64,000 nucleotides of DNA from Trichoplusia ni (taxonomy: Eukaryota; Arthropoda; Insecta; Lepidoptera; Noctuidae). This document shows positions 1 to 9,889 of this stretch, in pieces (the first letter of the stretch is position 1; every line of letters begins with the position of its first letter). The notes under the pieces were generated by a model that had not been told where the DNA came from, did not search any database, and worked only from the letters and a program-made list of their open reading frames with translations. The DNA lies in assembly GCF_003590095.1 (NCBI RefSeq), contig NC_039478.1, positions 13,268,001 to 13,332,000 of the forward strand, read 5' to 3'. The position numbers were made by a program, and so were the translations under genes.

Positions 1-462
1 TCATAATTCATTAAATTAATAAAGCTAAAACTCCATTGTATTGCGATAAATATTGTATGCGCGCTCGATAGATGGCGTTGTACGTGTCTGAATCGCGCTA
101 TGGTTTCGTTACAAAGCGCAGTCTAAGTAGTACTTCAGAATAAGTCGATAATTTTCATTTGATAGCGCCACCTGTCTATGAAAAACCATTTCGAAACTAA
201 AAAATATTGTAGTGATAATTGATATTCGGAGAACTTTCGTGTTATTTAGTTTAGTTTAGCTATAGTTTGTAAGTTAGTAGATATATATATATGCATATAT
301 ATATAAGTTTAAGCTTGTTTACATTAGAAGTAACGAAGTCTCAGAGAAGAAACAAAAGAGATAGAGATAGAGAATGGGTTCTAAGCAAAGCAGTAGCTGA
401 AGTCCTAGAAATTATGACACCTAAAAAAAAAGAAAGAAATACACTTACAAAAAATAAATGAG
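1..462. other. AT-rich flank with motif-bearing repeat fragment
   Basis: No gene is visible. Positions 68-110 (AGATGGCGTTG, then a tract with ATCGCGCTATGG) resemble 61422-61470, so the two are copies of one old repeat. AGCGCCACCT at 164-173 matches the core of the insect CTCF site. An AT dinucleotide tract lies at about 282-306. Confidence 0.5.
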
Positions 463-652
463 ATCCCACCAAAAACATTAAATGTAAAAAAATGCCAAGT
501 CTCTCGATGCAGTCTTTCCATCGTAAAAAGTTTTGAGATCTCATAGAAGCCAAGTCCTATTCAAAATATTTTGTAGTTATAAATCAACATTTAGTAATTG
601 TATCAATAGTTTTCTTTATATTATAATTATAGTGACTTGGCAATGAGCACAA
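463..652 (+). repeat. Left arm of 190 bp inverted repeat
   Basis: Begins ATCCCACCAAAAACATT and ends at 652 before the spacer. Identical, in reverse complement, to 969-1158. Confidence 0.9.
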
Positions 653-968
653 ATTAAAAGCTGCTTGATGCCTGGAATTATGTGCAAATGTTACTGACGA
701 GACCAGTGATCAGATTATTTGTTATGTGTGAATCATGATGGTCACTACCGACTACATGCTCCAATACAATAATTAAGAATACCTTACGGGCCATCGCTTT
801 ATGAAAGTAAATAAATCGAGAGTACACTAAGACTGACTGCCGTTGCCGAAATTCGGTTGGGACGACACGGATAAACCAAAAGAAAATTAATTTTGTGATA
901 TTAATGTTTACGCATGCGGTGTGTGTAACTTTCAACTCCTACAAATATGCCGTTTTATTTGTTTCTTC

Positions 969-1158
969 TTGTGCTCATTGCCAAGTCACTATAATTATAA
1001 TATAAAGAAAACTATTGATACAATTACTAAATGTTGATTTATAACTACAAAATATTTTGAATAGGACTTGGCTTCTATGAGATCTCAAAACTTTTTACGA
1101 TGGAAAGACTGCATCGAGAGACTTGGCATTTTTTTACATTTAATGTTTTTGGTGGGAT
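969..1158 (-). repeat. Right arm of 190 bp inverted repeat
   Basis: Exact reverse complement of 463-652. It ends GGTGGGAT and then diverges into flanking AT-rich DNA. Confidence 0.9.
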
Positions 1159-1525
1159 AACTTTATTCCAATAAATTAAGTGACCAAGAAAGGTCACTTT
1201 TCTTGGAGATGTTTAATTCATCTCGTCAGATTAATTTCAAAAGGTAAAAATACTTTATTATCTTACTTAGCTGATAATTAAGTTGAATCTTAAACGATGA
1301 ATAATATTGGATCATCGCGTCCTTTATTAATTACTATAATTTATACTTATTACAATCACAGGAGCTTAAGATTTCTTCGTAAAATTCGTTTCAATTAGAG
1401 TTAAGACGGCACTCTATCTTGTTAGGTTTAGCAAGCTTTCAGTAGACTGTGACAAACTGATTGATGTATCATTATTATTTGGTTAATGTTTGTGTATTGA
1501 AATTTATTCATTCAATTGATAGTAC
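1159..1525. other. AT-rich DNA, nothing recognised
   Basis: No open frame of note and no repeat recognised. Confidence 0.5.
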
Positions 1526-1695
1526 CTAGATACTTAAGTATATTTTTATAATATACTTAAGTATAAGTATAAGTCGAACTTGCGATCCCGCCGCGTCTGC
1601 TCATGATTAAGGACTCCGGTTGGGTCCGAAACTAGTCGGGCTACCCCGATAAATACGCGTGAGTAAACCGTTACATCATTTAATACTTAAGTATA
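1526..1695 (+). repeat. Interspersed repeat flanked by TACTTAAGTATA motifs
   Basis: A GC-richer core at about 1568-1682 (AAGGACTCCGGTTGGGTCC, then CCCGATAAATACGCGTGA) has a second copy at 52238-52340. Here it is bracketed by the palindromic string TACTTAAGTATA, twice on the left and once on the right (1682-1695), which suggests insertion into, or origin from, a palindromic AT sequence. The two copies identify it as a dispersed family; the class is unknown. Confidence 0.6.
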
Positions 1696-1754
1696 GTTTG
1701 CAAGACTAGGATACGACTAAACATTGCATATTTGTTATAGACTGTATATTATTA

Positions 1755-1992
1755 AATATTGCTGTTATTCATACATCTTTGACAGTCGTTACAGGTAGTC
1801 AGAAGCTTGATAGTCTAACAACCAGTCTAACCAAAGAGTATCGTGATGTCCAGTTAACTGGGTTGAAGAGGTCAGATAGACAGTCGTTCCTTGTAAAACA
1901 CTGGTACTTAACTGAATCTGGTTTAACTGGAAGCCGACATAGTCAACATAGTTGGGCAAAGACTAGGCCGATGGTGAGTCAGCAACTGAAGC
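1755..1992 (+). repeat. Noctuid-type interspersed repeat, family D
   Basis: Contains the landmarks ACATCTTTGACAGTCGTTAC, then GAGGTCAGATAGACAGTCG, then ACTGGAAGCCGAC and CATAGTTGGGCAAAGACTA, in the same order as the copies at 5365, 20583 (reverse) and 29995. The trailing region looks like the C-terminal end of an RTE-like LINE, so this is probably a LINE 3' end or a SINE that borrowed one. The 79-codon frame inside it has no independent support as a gene. Confidence 0.75.
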
Positions 1993-2298
1993 ACACTTTT
2001 TTAATAATATTTCTTTAGCCCGCAACAATTCACATTATTGTCCAAACAAAAGCGTATAAATCATGTATTATTATAAAAACCTGTACAACTTGCTAACACA
2101 GTAACACCGTCGCTAATTTATTGTTTAACACGACTCACAATGATCACGGCTGCGTATTACCGTACCACTATATTTGTCTTGTTATGTCAACACACGAGAC
2201 TTGTGCTCGTGTTTTTTCAATATTACATTAATATGAGTATCATTTAAAGTGTGTTACGCATGAAATCTTACATTTCATTTGAACAAATACTATGAGTG
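1993..2298. other. No feature recognised
   Basis: AT-rich DNA without a convincing open frame or repeat landmark. Confidence 0.5.
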
Positions 2299-2429
2299 TT
2301 ACCTTGTTTTATGGTCGACTATAATTTTAAAAATTAAGTGAAAATTTAGAATAGAATATTGTTTATTGCACGCTACATAGTAAACAGTTTTCGGTATGTC
2401 ATAAATATGGGACAAGCTGCCAAGTATAC

Positions 2430-2466
2430 CATCATTGTAGATCTTGTAATGAGGATCAACGTAGGT
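2430..2466 (-). CDS. Candidate 37-nt internal exon (low confidence)
   Basis: On the minus strand a good 3' splice site (GTCCGATTTTCAG) is followed by an open frame reading TYVDPHYKIYND, with a possible donor GATG|GTATAC. The frame stays open after the donor to about 2299, so the exon end is uncertain. The opposite strand is also open across 2359-2541, which lowers confidence. The hexapeptide TYVDPH also occurs in the juxtamembrane part of Eph receptors, but the following residues differ and I do not assign it. Reading phase is compatible with the upstream minus-strand exon candidates at 13922, 34477 and 41920. Confidence 0.22.
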
Positions 2467-2541
2467 CTGAAAATCGGACAAAATCTTTTTGTCTTAATGT
2501 TTGCTGAAAGAAACTCATATTCAAGCATAGATGAACCCTAA

Positions 2542-2799
2542 AAAAATATACTTTTTGGGGACAGGACTCGTCGAGTAAGAAGAGAAAATCGAATTAAGTC
2601 GAACGTAATTCTAAACATTAAATATTTTTCATTAAAAATTCACAATAGTTTTTTTTTTCTTAATGTAGTATTTATTTCCATACCCTCTCTGAATAGAAGC
2701 GATATCCTAAACCACCTTCGTAAGACAATAAGACACACATATCATACAAAACAGCTGAGTCCGTTATGAAAGAATCGTGAATAAGTAAGTATTGCTTGT
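2542..2799. other. AT-rich DNA, nothing recognised
   Basis: No supported feature. Confidence 0.5.
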
Positions 2800-2802
2800 T
2801 AA

Positions 2803-2886
2803 TATGTCTGTGGGACGATCGGCCGCCGGCCCGGTCATCGACACGGTATTAGGGACCGGGTACAATAGCGTGCGGTTTTAATAAGG
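2803..2886. other. Isolated GC-rich patch
   Basis: About 80 bases of GC-rich sequence (GATCGGCCGCCGGCCCGG, then GGGACCGGGTAC) sit inside AT-rich DNA. One plus-strand frame from an ATG is open for 25 codons (MSVGRSAAGPVIDTV and on, ending TAA). There is no convincing splice acceptor. It could be a repeat remnant, a regulatory CpG patch or a tiny exon. Confidence 0.35.
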
Positions 2887-2889
2887 CCC

Positions 2890-3555
2890 GGATATGATTT
2901 TGACTTTGTATTCTGTTTTTGATGTAAGTTGGGTATTTTATTGTGTTTTGGTGATGTTTTAATACAATTAAATATATTTTCTGTGATGTTAAGTCTTTGA
3001 TCGTGCCCGAAGATATTTTAATTTTTATTATTTTCTAGATATACACCGAGGATTGCCTTAGTCGGGTTATGGGGTTAAAATAAAGTAATGTAAAAAAAAT
3101 ATTATTTAAAGTGAATTCAGGTAAATAAATAACTTTGTAAATTTATAGTTGTTTTCTAATTTAAGTATACTAGCCGAAAAAAAACATTTAAAATAATTTC
3201 AGCTCCTATAAATTATGTTCTACAAATAAAATTCCGTAAATTACACGCGAACATTTCACAAAAGTGTTAACAACAAGACGTGCTCGTAATAATAAACACT
3301 TAAGAACATATGTTAACAATATAAGTACAATTTAGCCACACAAAGTATAATATTGTCAACACGAAATACATTCGGTCGCAGAATTAATATCGGCGCAGCT
3401 GCCGCTAAGGTTATCACTGACGATAAATCACAGAAAGACATCTGTTCATGTGGACGGTGTAAACACGCTCAAAACAACAATCATGAACACTTAGGTACCT
3501 AGTACACGTATGACATTGTATAGTTAATCTCGAAAAGTAAAAAGAAATATGAAAT
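2890..3555. other. AT-rich DNA, nothing recognised
   Basis: A slightly GC-richer stretch near 3385-3450 shows no open frame with splice signals. Confidence 0.5.
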
Positions 3556-3752
3556 ACTAGGTGATGGCCGCGGGCCCGCTCGCTCAAATATATACCCGGT
3601 CAGATAATGAGCGGGGAGAACCTATCCTATGTGTATCTCGTTATAAACTATCTCTGTACGAAGTTTTGTCTCAATCTGTTCAGTAGTTTTTGAGTAAAAG
3701 AGGAGCAAACATCCATCCATACAAACTTTCATGTTTATAATATTGGTATGCA
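3556..3752 (-). mobile_element. Helitron-like fragment, family B
   Basis: Reads on the minus strand from ATATTATAAACATGAAAGTTT to a 3' end of GGGCCCGCGGCCATCAC then CTAGT. The interior has the conserved 'TTCAGTAGTTTTTGAG' and 'GAGGAGCAAACATCCATCC' stretches seen from the plus strand. CTAGT at the 3' end and no terminal inverted repeats fit non-autonomous Helitron-like elements. Confidence 0.6.
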
Positions 3753-3974
3753 ATATTAACTTAGTGCCGTATGCAGTTAAATATGTTTTTCTTTAAACAA
3801 ATATCTTTGTTAATGTGTCGTATATGTAGTTAAGTACGTAGAGTAAACGTGAAAAGCGTTTGATTAAATATTTGTCAGATCGGTTACCTGTTCAAGCACA
3901 AATAATAAGTGTTGAAGAAATAAAATGCGTACATGATCTCTACTCTCTGGCTGAACATTGACTTAAATTATTAT
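3753..3974. other. AT-rich DNA with a weak minus-strand splice motif
   Basis: At 3893-3905 the minus strand reads TTGTGCTTGAACAG|GTAACC, a 3' site directly followed by a weak 5' site. Nothing else is seen. Confidence 0.3.
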
Positions 3975-3977
3975 GGT

Positions 3978-4110
3978 CTATATTTTGCCCAAAGAATTAG
4001 CATTGCCATACAACGTGGCAATGCAGCCAGCCTTCTGGGCACGTTTCCCGACTTTGGCAGGGATGAGGATGTCTTTTTTGACGCTTTGTAAATAATGTAT
4101 ATTTTTCTTT
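3978..4110 (-). pseudogene. Decayed retroelement coding tail
   Basis: The minus strand encodes KAGCIATLYGNANSLGKI followed by a stop, in an otherwise weak 68-codon frame. The end resembles short C-terminal tails common in lepidopteran retroelement fragments as I remember them. No polymerase motif is left. It is called a degraded element piece rather than a gene. Confidence 0.35.
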
Positions 4111-4300
4111 TTATATTGATTCATTGAGTATAAAATAAATTTTGTAATCATTATTAAGTATTTTGAATAACTTAGTTGTAACATAAGAAATAATAATTAC
4201 TAGACGCAGTCGTAAGCAAAAACAACCAGAATTTTAGTAATATTTAATAACAAACAGACAATACCTAAACATTTACACAATTTAAATAATATTTAAACAG

Positions 4301-4486
4301 GTTCACAGAGGTGAGACGCAAGTCATTATCCAAACGACCTCTGGAGTAGGTATGCTTAAGACTGAGGAGCAATATCGAGATATTATTAATTATCAGGTGA
4401 GACACAGTCGCATCATTATTGCTCATAGCGACCCGTTAGCATTGGCTTTGGATCTTATTACCACCATACATACCATGTATAATTAA
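4301..4486 (+). CDS. Unassigned 61-codon open segment, possible exon
   Basis: From a possible acceptor (ATATTTAAACAG) the frame reads VHRGETQVIIQTTSGVGM, then LKTEEQYRDIINYQ and continues to TAA at 4484-4486. At 4396/4397 lies a strong donor, CAG|GTGAGA, which would define a 96-nt phase 0-0 exon. The frame nevertheless stays open beyond it, so this could be an internal exon or a terminal exon/ORF end. The other two plus frames are stopped. Residue composition looks protein-like. There is no upstream ATG in frame, and the polypyrimidine tract is weak. I do not recognise the family. An old transposon coding fragment is the main alternative. Confidence 0.4.
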   Translation, partial: VHRGETQVIIQTTSGVGMLKTEEQYRDIINYQVRHSRIIIAHSDPLALALDLITTIHTMYN

Positions 4487-5303
4487 CATGGTGTAAAAAC
4501 AATATGTGGTTTTAATTGTATTTACAACTTGTTGAGCAGGAATCGGTTATAGTGTGGTGGTAATAAGGCCAAGTTAAATATCTCGATTTCAACACCAAGG
4601 AATACAACGACTTTTCGAATTTTGTGTGCGTAATTAAGTAAGAAATAGGATGTTCATTCCAATGGGTAGTGTTTTCAATAAGGCCATGTATTTTTTATAC
4701 ACCTTGTTTAATTGTGCACAAAGTTGTTAGTAGTTACTTGTGCAAATATGCATATTTATAGGATACAGATCAAAGGTCTCAGGCTGTCGAGACTGTCTAT
4801 ATCTTGTACGTTCTTGTTTTTGTCTTAACTATATTTTAACTAGCAAATCTGAATAAACCTTTTTTACGCGGTAATGTAATTTTCAGTCACTAACTTAACA
4901 AAACATCTCTATTAATGTCAAATATAAAGGGTACAAATAAGGATTAAAATTTTCCAGTTTTAACAAGTTAATTAATATTCTGTTTTCTAATCCGTAACTG
5001 CGTTCAATGTGTAGTCCCCCTAACATAACGAATTGGGATCTGTTTCACATTAAAAGGTCAAGACCTCTTTGTACCCGCCTTTTTTTGTTAAAATGTGTAT
5101 TTTTTGTTCCTATTCTATTTGAATTAATAGTCTCGGTTATTTAGTTTTTGCTTGTCTACATGTTTGGTGTTATTAACTGTTTTTGTGTCACGATACCCCT
5201 ATGTACTTGATCTCATTTTGTAGCGTTGTACATACAACCCAACAAAGCATATTCTTTGTATTTATGTAATTAAGTATGGATTACTTATTGTTTGTTTATT
5301 TGT
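4487..5303. other. AT-rich DNA with weak inverted repeats
   Basis: TCTTATTACCACCA (4453-4466) has a near-complement TGGTGGTAATAAGG at 4556-4569, a short imperfect hairpin. Otherwise nothing is recognised. Confidence 0.4.
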
Positions 5304-5331
5304 TTCTAGATAGTTAAATGTCTATCTAGAA
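5304..5331. repeat. Short perfect hairpin
   Basis: TTCTAGATAG and CTATCTAGAA are 10-base perfect inverted arms around the 8-base loop TTAAATGT. In an animal genome this is most likely chance or a remnant of a transposon end; it is not a bacterial-type terminator. Confidence 0.6.
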
Positions 5332-5364
5332 TAATTATAGATTACTTTTTTTGTACCGCATAAG

Positions 5365-5875
5365 TGATTCGATCACAGGTTAAGCTATGCTTGACGCGGT
5401 TGGTCCGTAGATGGGTGACCATCTTTGTCATAACGAGTTCCTCCGTGTTTCGGAAGGCACGTTAAATTGTGGGTCCCGGCTGTTATTCCTACATCTTTGA
5501 CAGTCGTTACAGGTAGTCTTGCTTGAAAAAGTCTGACAGCCAGTCTCACCAAGGGGTATCGTGTTGCCCAGGTAAATGGGTTAAGGAGGTCAGATAGGCA
5601 GGCGCTCCTTGTAAAACAACTGGTACTTAGCTGAAACCGGTTGGACTGGTAGCCGACCCCAACATAGTTGGGAAAAGGCTAAAATCAAAATCAAAATTCA
5701 TTTATTCAAATTAGGCTACTAAGTAGCACTTTTTAAAGGTCAGGTTACATTGGACAGCACCCAGTTTCGCCCACCCATCACCGCTTCCTAAGTGCTTTTG
5801 CTGTGAGAGAAGAAACGGTGCAAGAAACTCCCCAGCAGCACGCTGTCAAATGAATGACTAGGCCAATGAATTACT
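5365..5875 (+). repeat. Family D repeat, split by an insertion
   Basis: The copy begins before TTTCGGAAGGCACGTTAAATT and runs through GTCGTTACAGGTAGTC and GGTTGGACTGGTAGCCGAC to GGGAAAAGGCT at 5680. The expected continuation (CTAGGCCAATGA) resumes at 5858. The 5681-5857 interval is foreign sequence inserted in reverse orientation, so this copy is older than the inserted element. Confidence 0.75.
5681..5857 (-). mobile_element. 5'-truncated LINE 3' end inserted into family D repeat
   Basis: On the minus strand it ends in a simple-sequence tail made of TTTTGATTTTGATTTT, typical of CR1/L2/Daphne-type LINE 3' ends. The body contains CCACCCATCACCGCTTCC and AAGAAACTCCCCAGCAGC as read on plus. It is 5'-truncated at about 177 bp. 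A 3-4 base repeat (GCTA or CTA) at the boundaries may be a minimal target duplication. Confidence 0.6.
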
Positions 5876-7610
5876 TTTTTTGTACTTTCCCTGATGGAGA
5901 GAGTACATTAAATGTATTGTTATATTTATTAACCGACTTCCAAAAGGCGGAGGTTCTCTAGTAACCATTTTTCGTTTTTTTAATTAATTTATAGGTTGGC
6001 AAGAAAAATACTGTTTTTTATTATTTATTTTACAATGATTTAATGTAACTGTAACTCTTAGTAATAAGTTGATTAGTGCAGAGCAAAAGAATTAAATTTG
6101 ACTGAAAGCCAATCCACTAGGAAAAAGCTTTGGAAAATTTAGATTATGAGTATTTAATAGCATATAATAAAACATAATTAAATGCTTGTTTTTAAGACAC
6201 GATGTGTAATTTATCAGGTTTATCGTAAAAATATATTATCATTATAGTGATGGGTGAATGATCTCATACATACACGTTAGTTATGTTACATCACTATTAT
6301 TCCATACATTAGTTCTACAAATATCTGAGTCACTATCCTGATTTTAACCGATTGTAGATTTATTTGTGAGATAAATAGTGTTAGGATAATAATGTATGTG
6401 AATACGAATATTACGAAAATAAAATAGCTTTAATTTAAAAAAAAAAACCTTTTGGCGGAATAACTTGCAAGAGTTACATAAATAAATGTTGTTGCTATGA
6501 ATCCTAATTTATGACACTTTAAACGAAAATAATATGTTTATGAACACAAAATTCTTTGGCATTCGGAATTAAGCAAAATATGTTTTGAAACCGGTCGAGT
6601 AATTTTATGAACTTGAAATCCAAAATTAATTAATTTACTTCTTCTTTCCTTGAGTATAAATCTAATATTTCGTCGTGAACTTTTATATTTATTTTCTTTA
6701 ACGTTTTTTTATGTACTTGATCATATTTTAGCACGTTCCAGCCTCCTTAGGGAGCAGACTGCGTTATTAATTCAGGAGATAAATATTTCATAGGTGCGGC
6801 AACGTCAAGCCCTGCTGAATATTTGATGGGTGACCCGCTCGTAAACATCCTTGTGAGGCAACATACAAGATATTTTATGCGAATGTTACACATTACTCAT
6901 GTTTTTTTATGATTCTGACCAATCAACGACCATGGCGTAGTGGGTTAATACTTTGGACCACGGAATTTAATAGAAGCAGGAAGTACTTAAGCGCCACGTG
7001 TGTCAACATTAGGAGATGACGATCAACTTTAAAATTTTGTCCTATTTAAAAATAGTTTTCTTTCATAATTCCAGCTTAAAATTATTTCTTTAATGTCTTT
7101 CGCTTTTGCTTGTAAAAAGTGCATAGAATAATGCATATGCACAATTATTTAAGTGTTGAAAGAGACAGACGAATGATAAGCATGTTTAACGACACTGGTG
7201 CTAGTTTTACGGTATTGTAAAAGCACTTCCACCTAAATATCTATGTTCTAAGGTTCGGACCATGATGGCCGTCATTTTTAAAAGACACTTTGATATATTA
7301 TACACTTGAAGTTTAATTAATAGATAGTCATTTAATACGTTATTTTTGGTAGGAGGTAAAAAGTATTATTAATGACAGATTACGTAATAACATACAATTA
7401 TAGGTGTGTCTAAATTTAGTCTTTCTTTGAAGTTAACAAAAGACGTTTAAGATTTTATGTGATGATATGGAAGCTAATCACACCAATTCACACCTCTATA
7501 TATTCAAGTAAATGAGTTTGTACGCGTATCACACTGGGTGTATGCTACTTTTTGCTATAAAAATCAGCTTAACTCCTTGCTTGGACTTAACGTGAGCTGA
7601 AGGAAATGAT
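5876..7610. other. AT-rich DNA, nearly featureless
   Basis: A CGACTTCCAAAAGGCGGAGG fragment at 5935-5955 is a common lepidopteran repeat edge. A slightly GC-richer stretch at 6740-6860 is probably a decayed repeat. No gene is seen. Confidence 0.45.
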
Positions 7611-7622
7611 GGGGGGGGGGGG
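7611..7622 (+). repeat. G12 homopolymer
   Basis: Twelve consecutive G residues directly upstream of a LINE remnant. The length may be unreliable. Confidence 0.8.
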
Positions 7623-7693
7623 TGCGCCAAAGTTACTTAAATTATTGAATTATGTAACCTACTATAAAAAACTTATCTTTTCTTTGTTTGCAG

Positions 7694-7849
7694 AGACGGT
7701 GCATTTTCACTCTGGCTATGGAAACTGCCCTCAATGGCCCTCTACATGAATGCACAAGGCGAACTGCAGTGCGGGAGGAATGGCGGCGGATTGTAAAGCT
7801 TGCCACCACCCCTGACGTGACGACCACGACCACTCTGGCAAGAGTGTAA
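7694..7849 (+). pseudogene. LINE C-terminal coding remnant
   Basis: One plus frame is open for 51 codons after a splice-acceptor-like TTTGTTTGCAG and reads RRCIFTLAMETALNGPLH, then CTRRTAVREEWRRIVKL, ending ARV and TAA at 7847-7849. The RxEWRRIVK pattern followed by a short tail is the usual carboxy end of lepidopteran non-LTR retrotransposon proteins. No reverse transcriptase core is present upstream, so this is a 5'-truncated dead copy. The CAG before it is a coincidental or borrowed acceptor; a genuine terminal exon is the less likely alternative. Confidence 0.55.
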
Positions 7850-8019
7850 CGACAAGGAAGAAGGATGGAAACCGGGATAGGCAGTCTTAAAGCGTCTTAA
7901 ATAAACTGTCCCACCCAAAATAAGGACGTGTGGTTAAGTTAACTGTACTACAATAAAGCCAAATTTTAATCAAAAGTGATAAAAAAACAATGATTTAATA
8001 ACCCATTTTTATCTATCTC

Positions 8020-8100
8020 CCTGGGTTCCACGGCTGAGCAAAGGCCTCCGCAAATCCTTCTACGATTCTCTGTCCTGAGCCACATGGAACTAGCTAACTT
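8020..8100 (-). repeat. LINE 3' fragment
   Basis: The plus-strand text CCACGGCTGAGCAAAGGCC then CTACGATTCTCTGTCCTG is the reverse of a frequent lepidopteran LINE C-terminal/3' segment. It is short and degraded. Confidence 0.45.
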
Positions 8101-8102
8101 AC

Positions 8103-8366
8103 ATGGTAAACGTCACTATAGTATCTGAGAAAATAAAGCAAGATCTGATCAGATATCTAAAGTTCAAAGCTAGTTCTTTTATTTCACACGCAACTAGTAT
8201 AGTTGAGCGATCCTTCTTGGAAAGGAATCCAATAGAAAACGACGATCGCTTTGACAAAGTATCTGAGAGACGGTGCTTAACACGGGATAACTTTAGATCG
8301 TGTTTCTTAATAATATTGGTACCAGTCTGTAGTGTGGTGGTGTGTGGTTTACGATGCATGAAATAG
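8103..8366. other. Overlapping open frames on both strands
   Basis: Both strands are open here for about 86 codons. The plus frame is unusually charged (SIVERSFLERNPIENDD and KVSERRCLTRDNF) and may be a decayed transposase or retroelement piece. The minus frame is its shadow. No start context, splice signal or homologous second copy was seen. Confidence 0.3.
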
Positions 8367-8469
8367 GATAGATTTTCAGTACCACAAAATTTTATTTATT
8401 TTAAGCTTTCATGTACAACATGATTTCCAAAATTTTTCGTTCAAAAATCTTGGTCTAGTTATGTCGACT

Positions 8470-8545
8470 ATAATGTTGGTCTAGTGGTTATGACTGTTAA
8501 ACCCGAGGTCGCGAGTTCGACTCCTGCTCAAGATAAATAAATCCA
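8470..8545 (+). mobile_element. tRNA-derived SINE head
   Basis: TTGGTCTAGTGGTTATGAC resembles a pol III A box and GCGAGTTCGACTCC a B box, spaced as in a tRNA. There is no acceptor-stem pairing and the sequence runs straight into a SINE body, so it is not a functional tRNA gene. Confidence 0.65.
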
Positions 8546-9224
8546 GTGCGATTTCGTAGCCAGTTTGAAAGGTCTTGAAATGGCGTTTTTCAATGGTTTT
8601 AAGCAAGTTGGAACGTGTGACATCGTTCTTTTTCACACAAGTTTACATGAAAAAGGGGGGTGCATTTATTTAAGGACGGTCAAGTATCGTTTTTTTTATA
8701 TAGAAACGTAGCTATACTATTTAAGACATGCCTTATAAATTCTAGGTATATGAAATATTTCTTCATACAATCTTCTATTCGCAGAAATATTTCTTATAAT
8801 CTTGTTAAATTAAAGAATCACTTCAATTGGTCTGACATTGCGAGTATTAAATTACAAATGAAAAAAAAACATGGCAACCAAGGATAATTGGTAATTATGA
8901 ACTAAGTAATAATTTGTCATACTTTATGTTTTGTATGTGCTTATCATACATACATACATACATACATAATTAAGTTTTATACTAAAGCCAATAAAACAGG
9001 TATTTAGTGATAACGATATTATTACAAGATGAACTAAGAATTGTTTAATATTGCAGGAATGTGTTGCGAAATATAAAATCATTGGTCAATATGAATAGAG
9101 TTTTATGGATTTATTGGAAAGCCTATTGTTTTTGTTAACAAGTGTGTAATATTTTGAATTGTTAAAGTAAAGTAATATGTAAAGATACGTTGATTTTTTT
9201 CATGGAAGTTAGTAAAAATGTTGC
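8546..9224. other. AT-rich DNA with a tetranucleotide microsatellite
   Basis: A (TACA)n microsatellite lies at about 8945-8968. An acceptor-like TTTAATATTGCAG at 9056 is followed by only 13 open codons. Nothing else is supported. Confidence 0.45.
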
Positions 9225-9450
9225 ACAAGTATGCTATTAGGGTTCCGTTTGGCCAATACAGAAACCTACGACTGAAACACGTTGTCTGTGCGTCTATCAG
9301 TCCATATGTCACCAGACAGTAACTCATGAACCGTTACACTTTTCACATATAATGTATTTCTACTGACGCTGTAACTACAAATGCTAAGAATAAAGACGAA
9401 GAGGTTAAGCAACGGTTGCTATGGTCATACATTTGTTGAGTAATGCGTAA
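9225..9450 (+). repeat. Family C repeat fragment
   Basis: Carries TAGGGTTCCGTTTGGCC, GTCACCAGACAGTAACTCATG and AAGCAACGGTTGCT, landmarks shared with the copies at 23797, 35890 and 51525. The family is abundant in Lepidoptera in my recollection; the class is uncertain. Confidence 0.55.
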
Positions 9451-9889
9451 CCATAAAAAATTGTTTTTTTTTTTGAAGCGACTCAATTGACATAAGCTTT
9501 GTATTTTTATCTACTTGGTAAAGTATCATAAAAACGTATAAGTAGAGATGTAACTCTTTCTGTTATTCAAGCTTAGACATCTAGTTCTTTGTGAAGTAGT
9601 TTAACCCATAGTAAGTTAAATTCAAGAAGATAGTCAGAACTAGCCGGTCGTGTCTCGGTGAACCACAGTCTAACTGTTAGTGAGTTCGGTTAACTCCCAA
9701 AGTTAGCTCGGTGTTTGATCGTGGTTTGAACTCAAATCAAACAAAGTTTGTTGTCTTAACTTAAATATTAAACTTATATTTATGATTTAAAGAATATATT
9801 ATAAAAAGCGTGACACTTGGTCATTGGAAAATGTTGAGAAAGTATAAACAATTACAACACATTAATACAATAATAAACATTTGCACACC

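Larger units (their letters stand above)
463..1158. mobile_element. Foldback/MITE-like element with perfect 190 bp inverted arms
   Basis: The left arm (463-652) and right arm (969-1158) are exact reverse complements over all 190 bases, checked block by block. The outer ends read ATCCCACC and GGTGGGAT. They surround a 316 bp unique spacer (653-968). No target-site duplication is evident (flanks AAATGAG and AACTTTA). An open frame in the left arm reads antisense (MASMRSQNFLRWKD and on) and recurs in the right arm; it is probably not a gene. Perfect identity implies a recent origin, gene conversion or an assembly artefact. A transcript across it would fold into a long hairpin. The superfamily is unknown. 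Confidence 0.85.

Noticed and set aside
2430..2466. Eph receptor juxtamembrane exon because of TYVDPH
   Set aside because: Only six residues agree; the following residues do not continue the Eph pattern and no kinase exon is seen.
4301..4396. Confident call of a 96-nt exon
   Set aside because: The frame stays open past the donor and the acceptor is weak, so it was kept only as an uncertain open segment.
5304..5331. Transcription terminator hairpin
   Set aside because: Intrinsic terminators are not a feature of insect nuclear genes.
7694..7849. Terminal exon of a host gene after TTTGTTTGCAG
   Set aside because: The RxEWRRIVK end is typical of LINE proteins; a host exon remains possible but is less likely.
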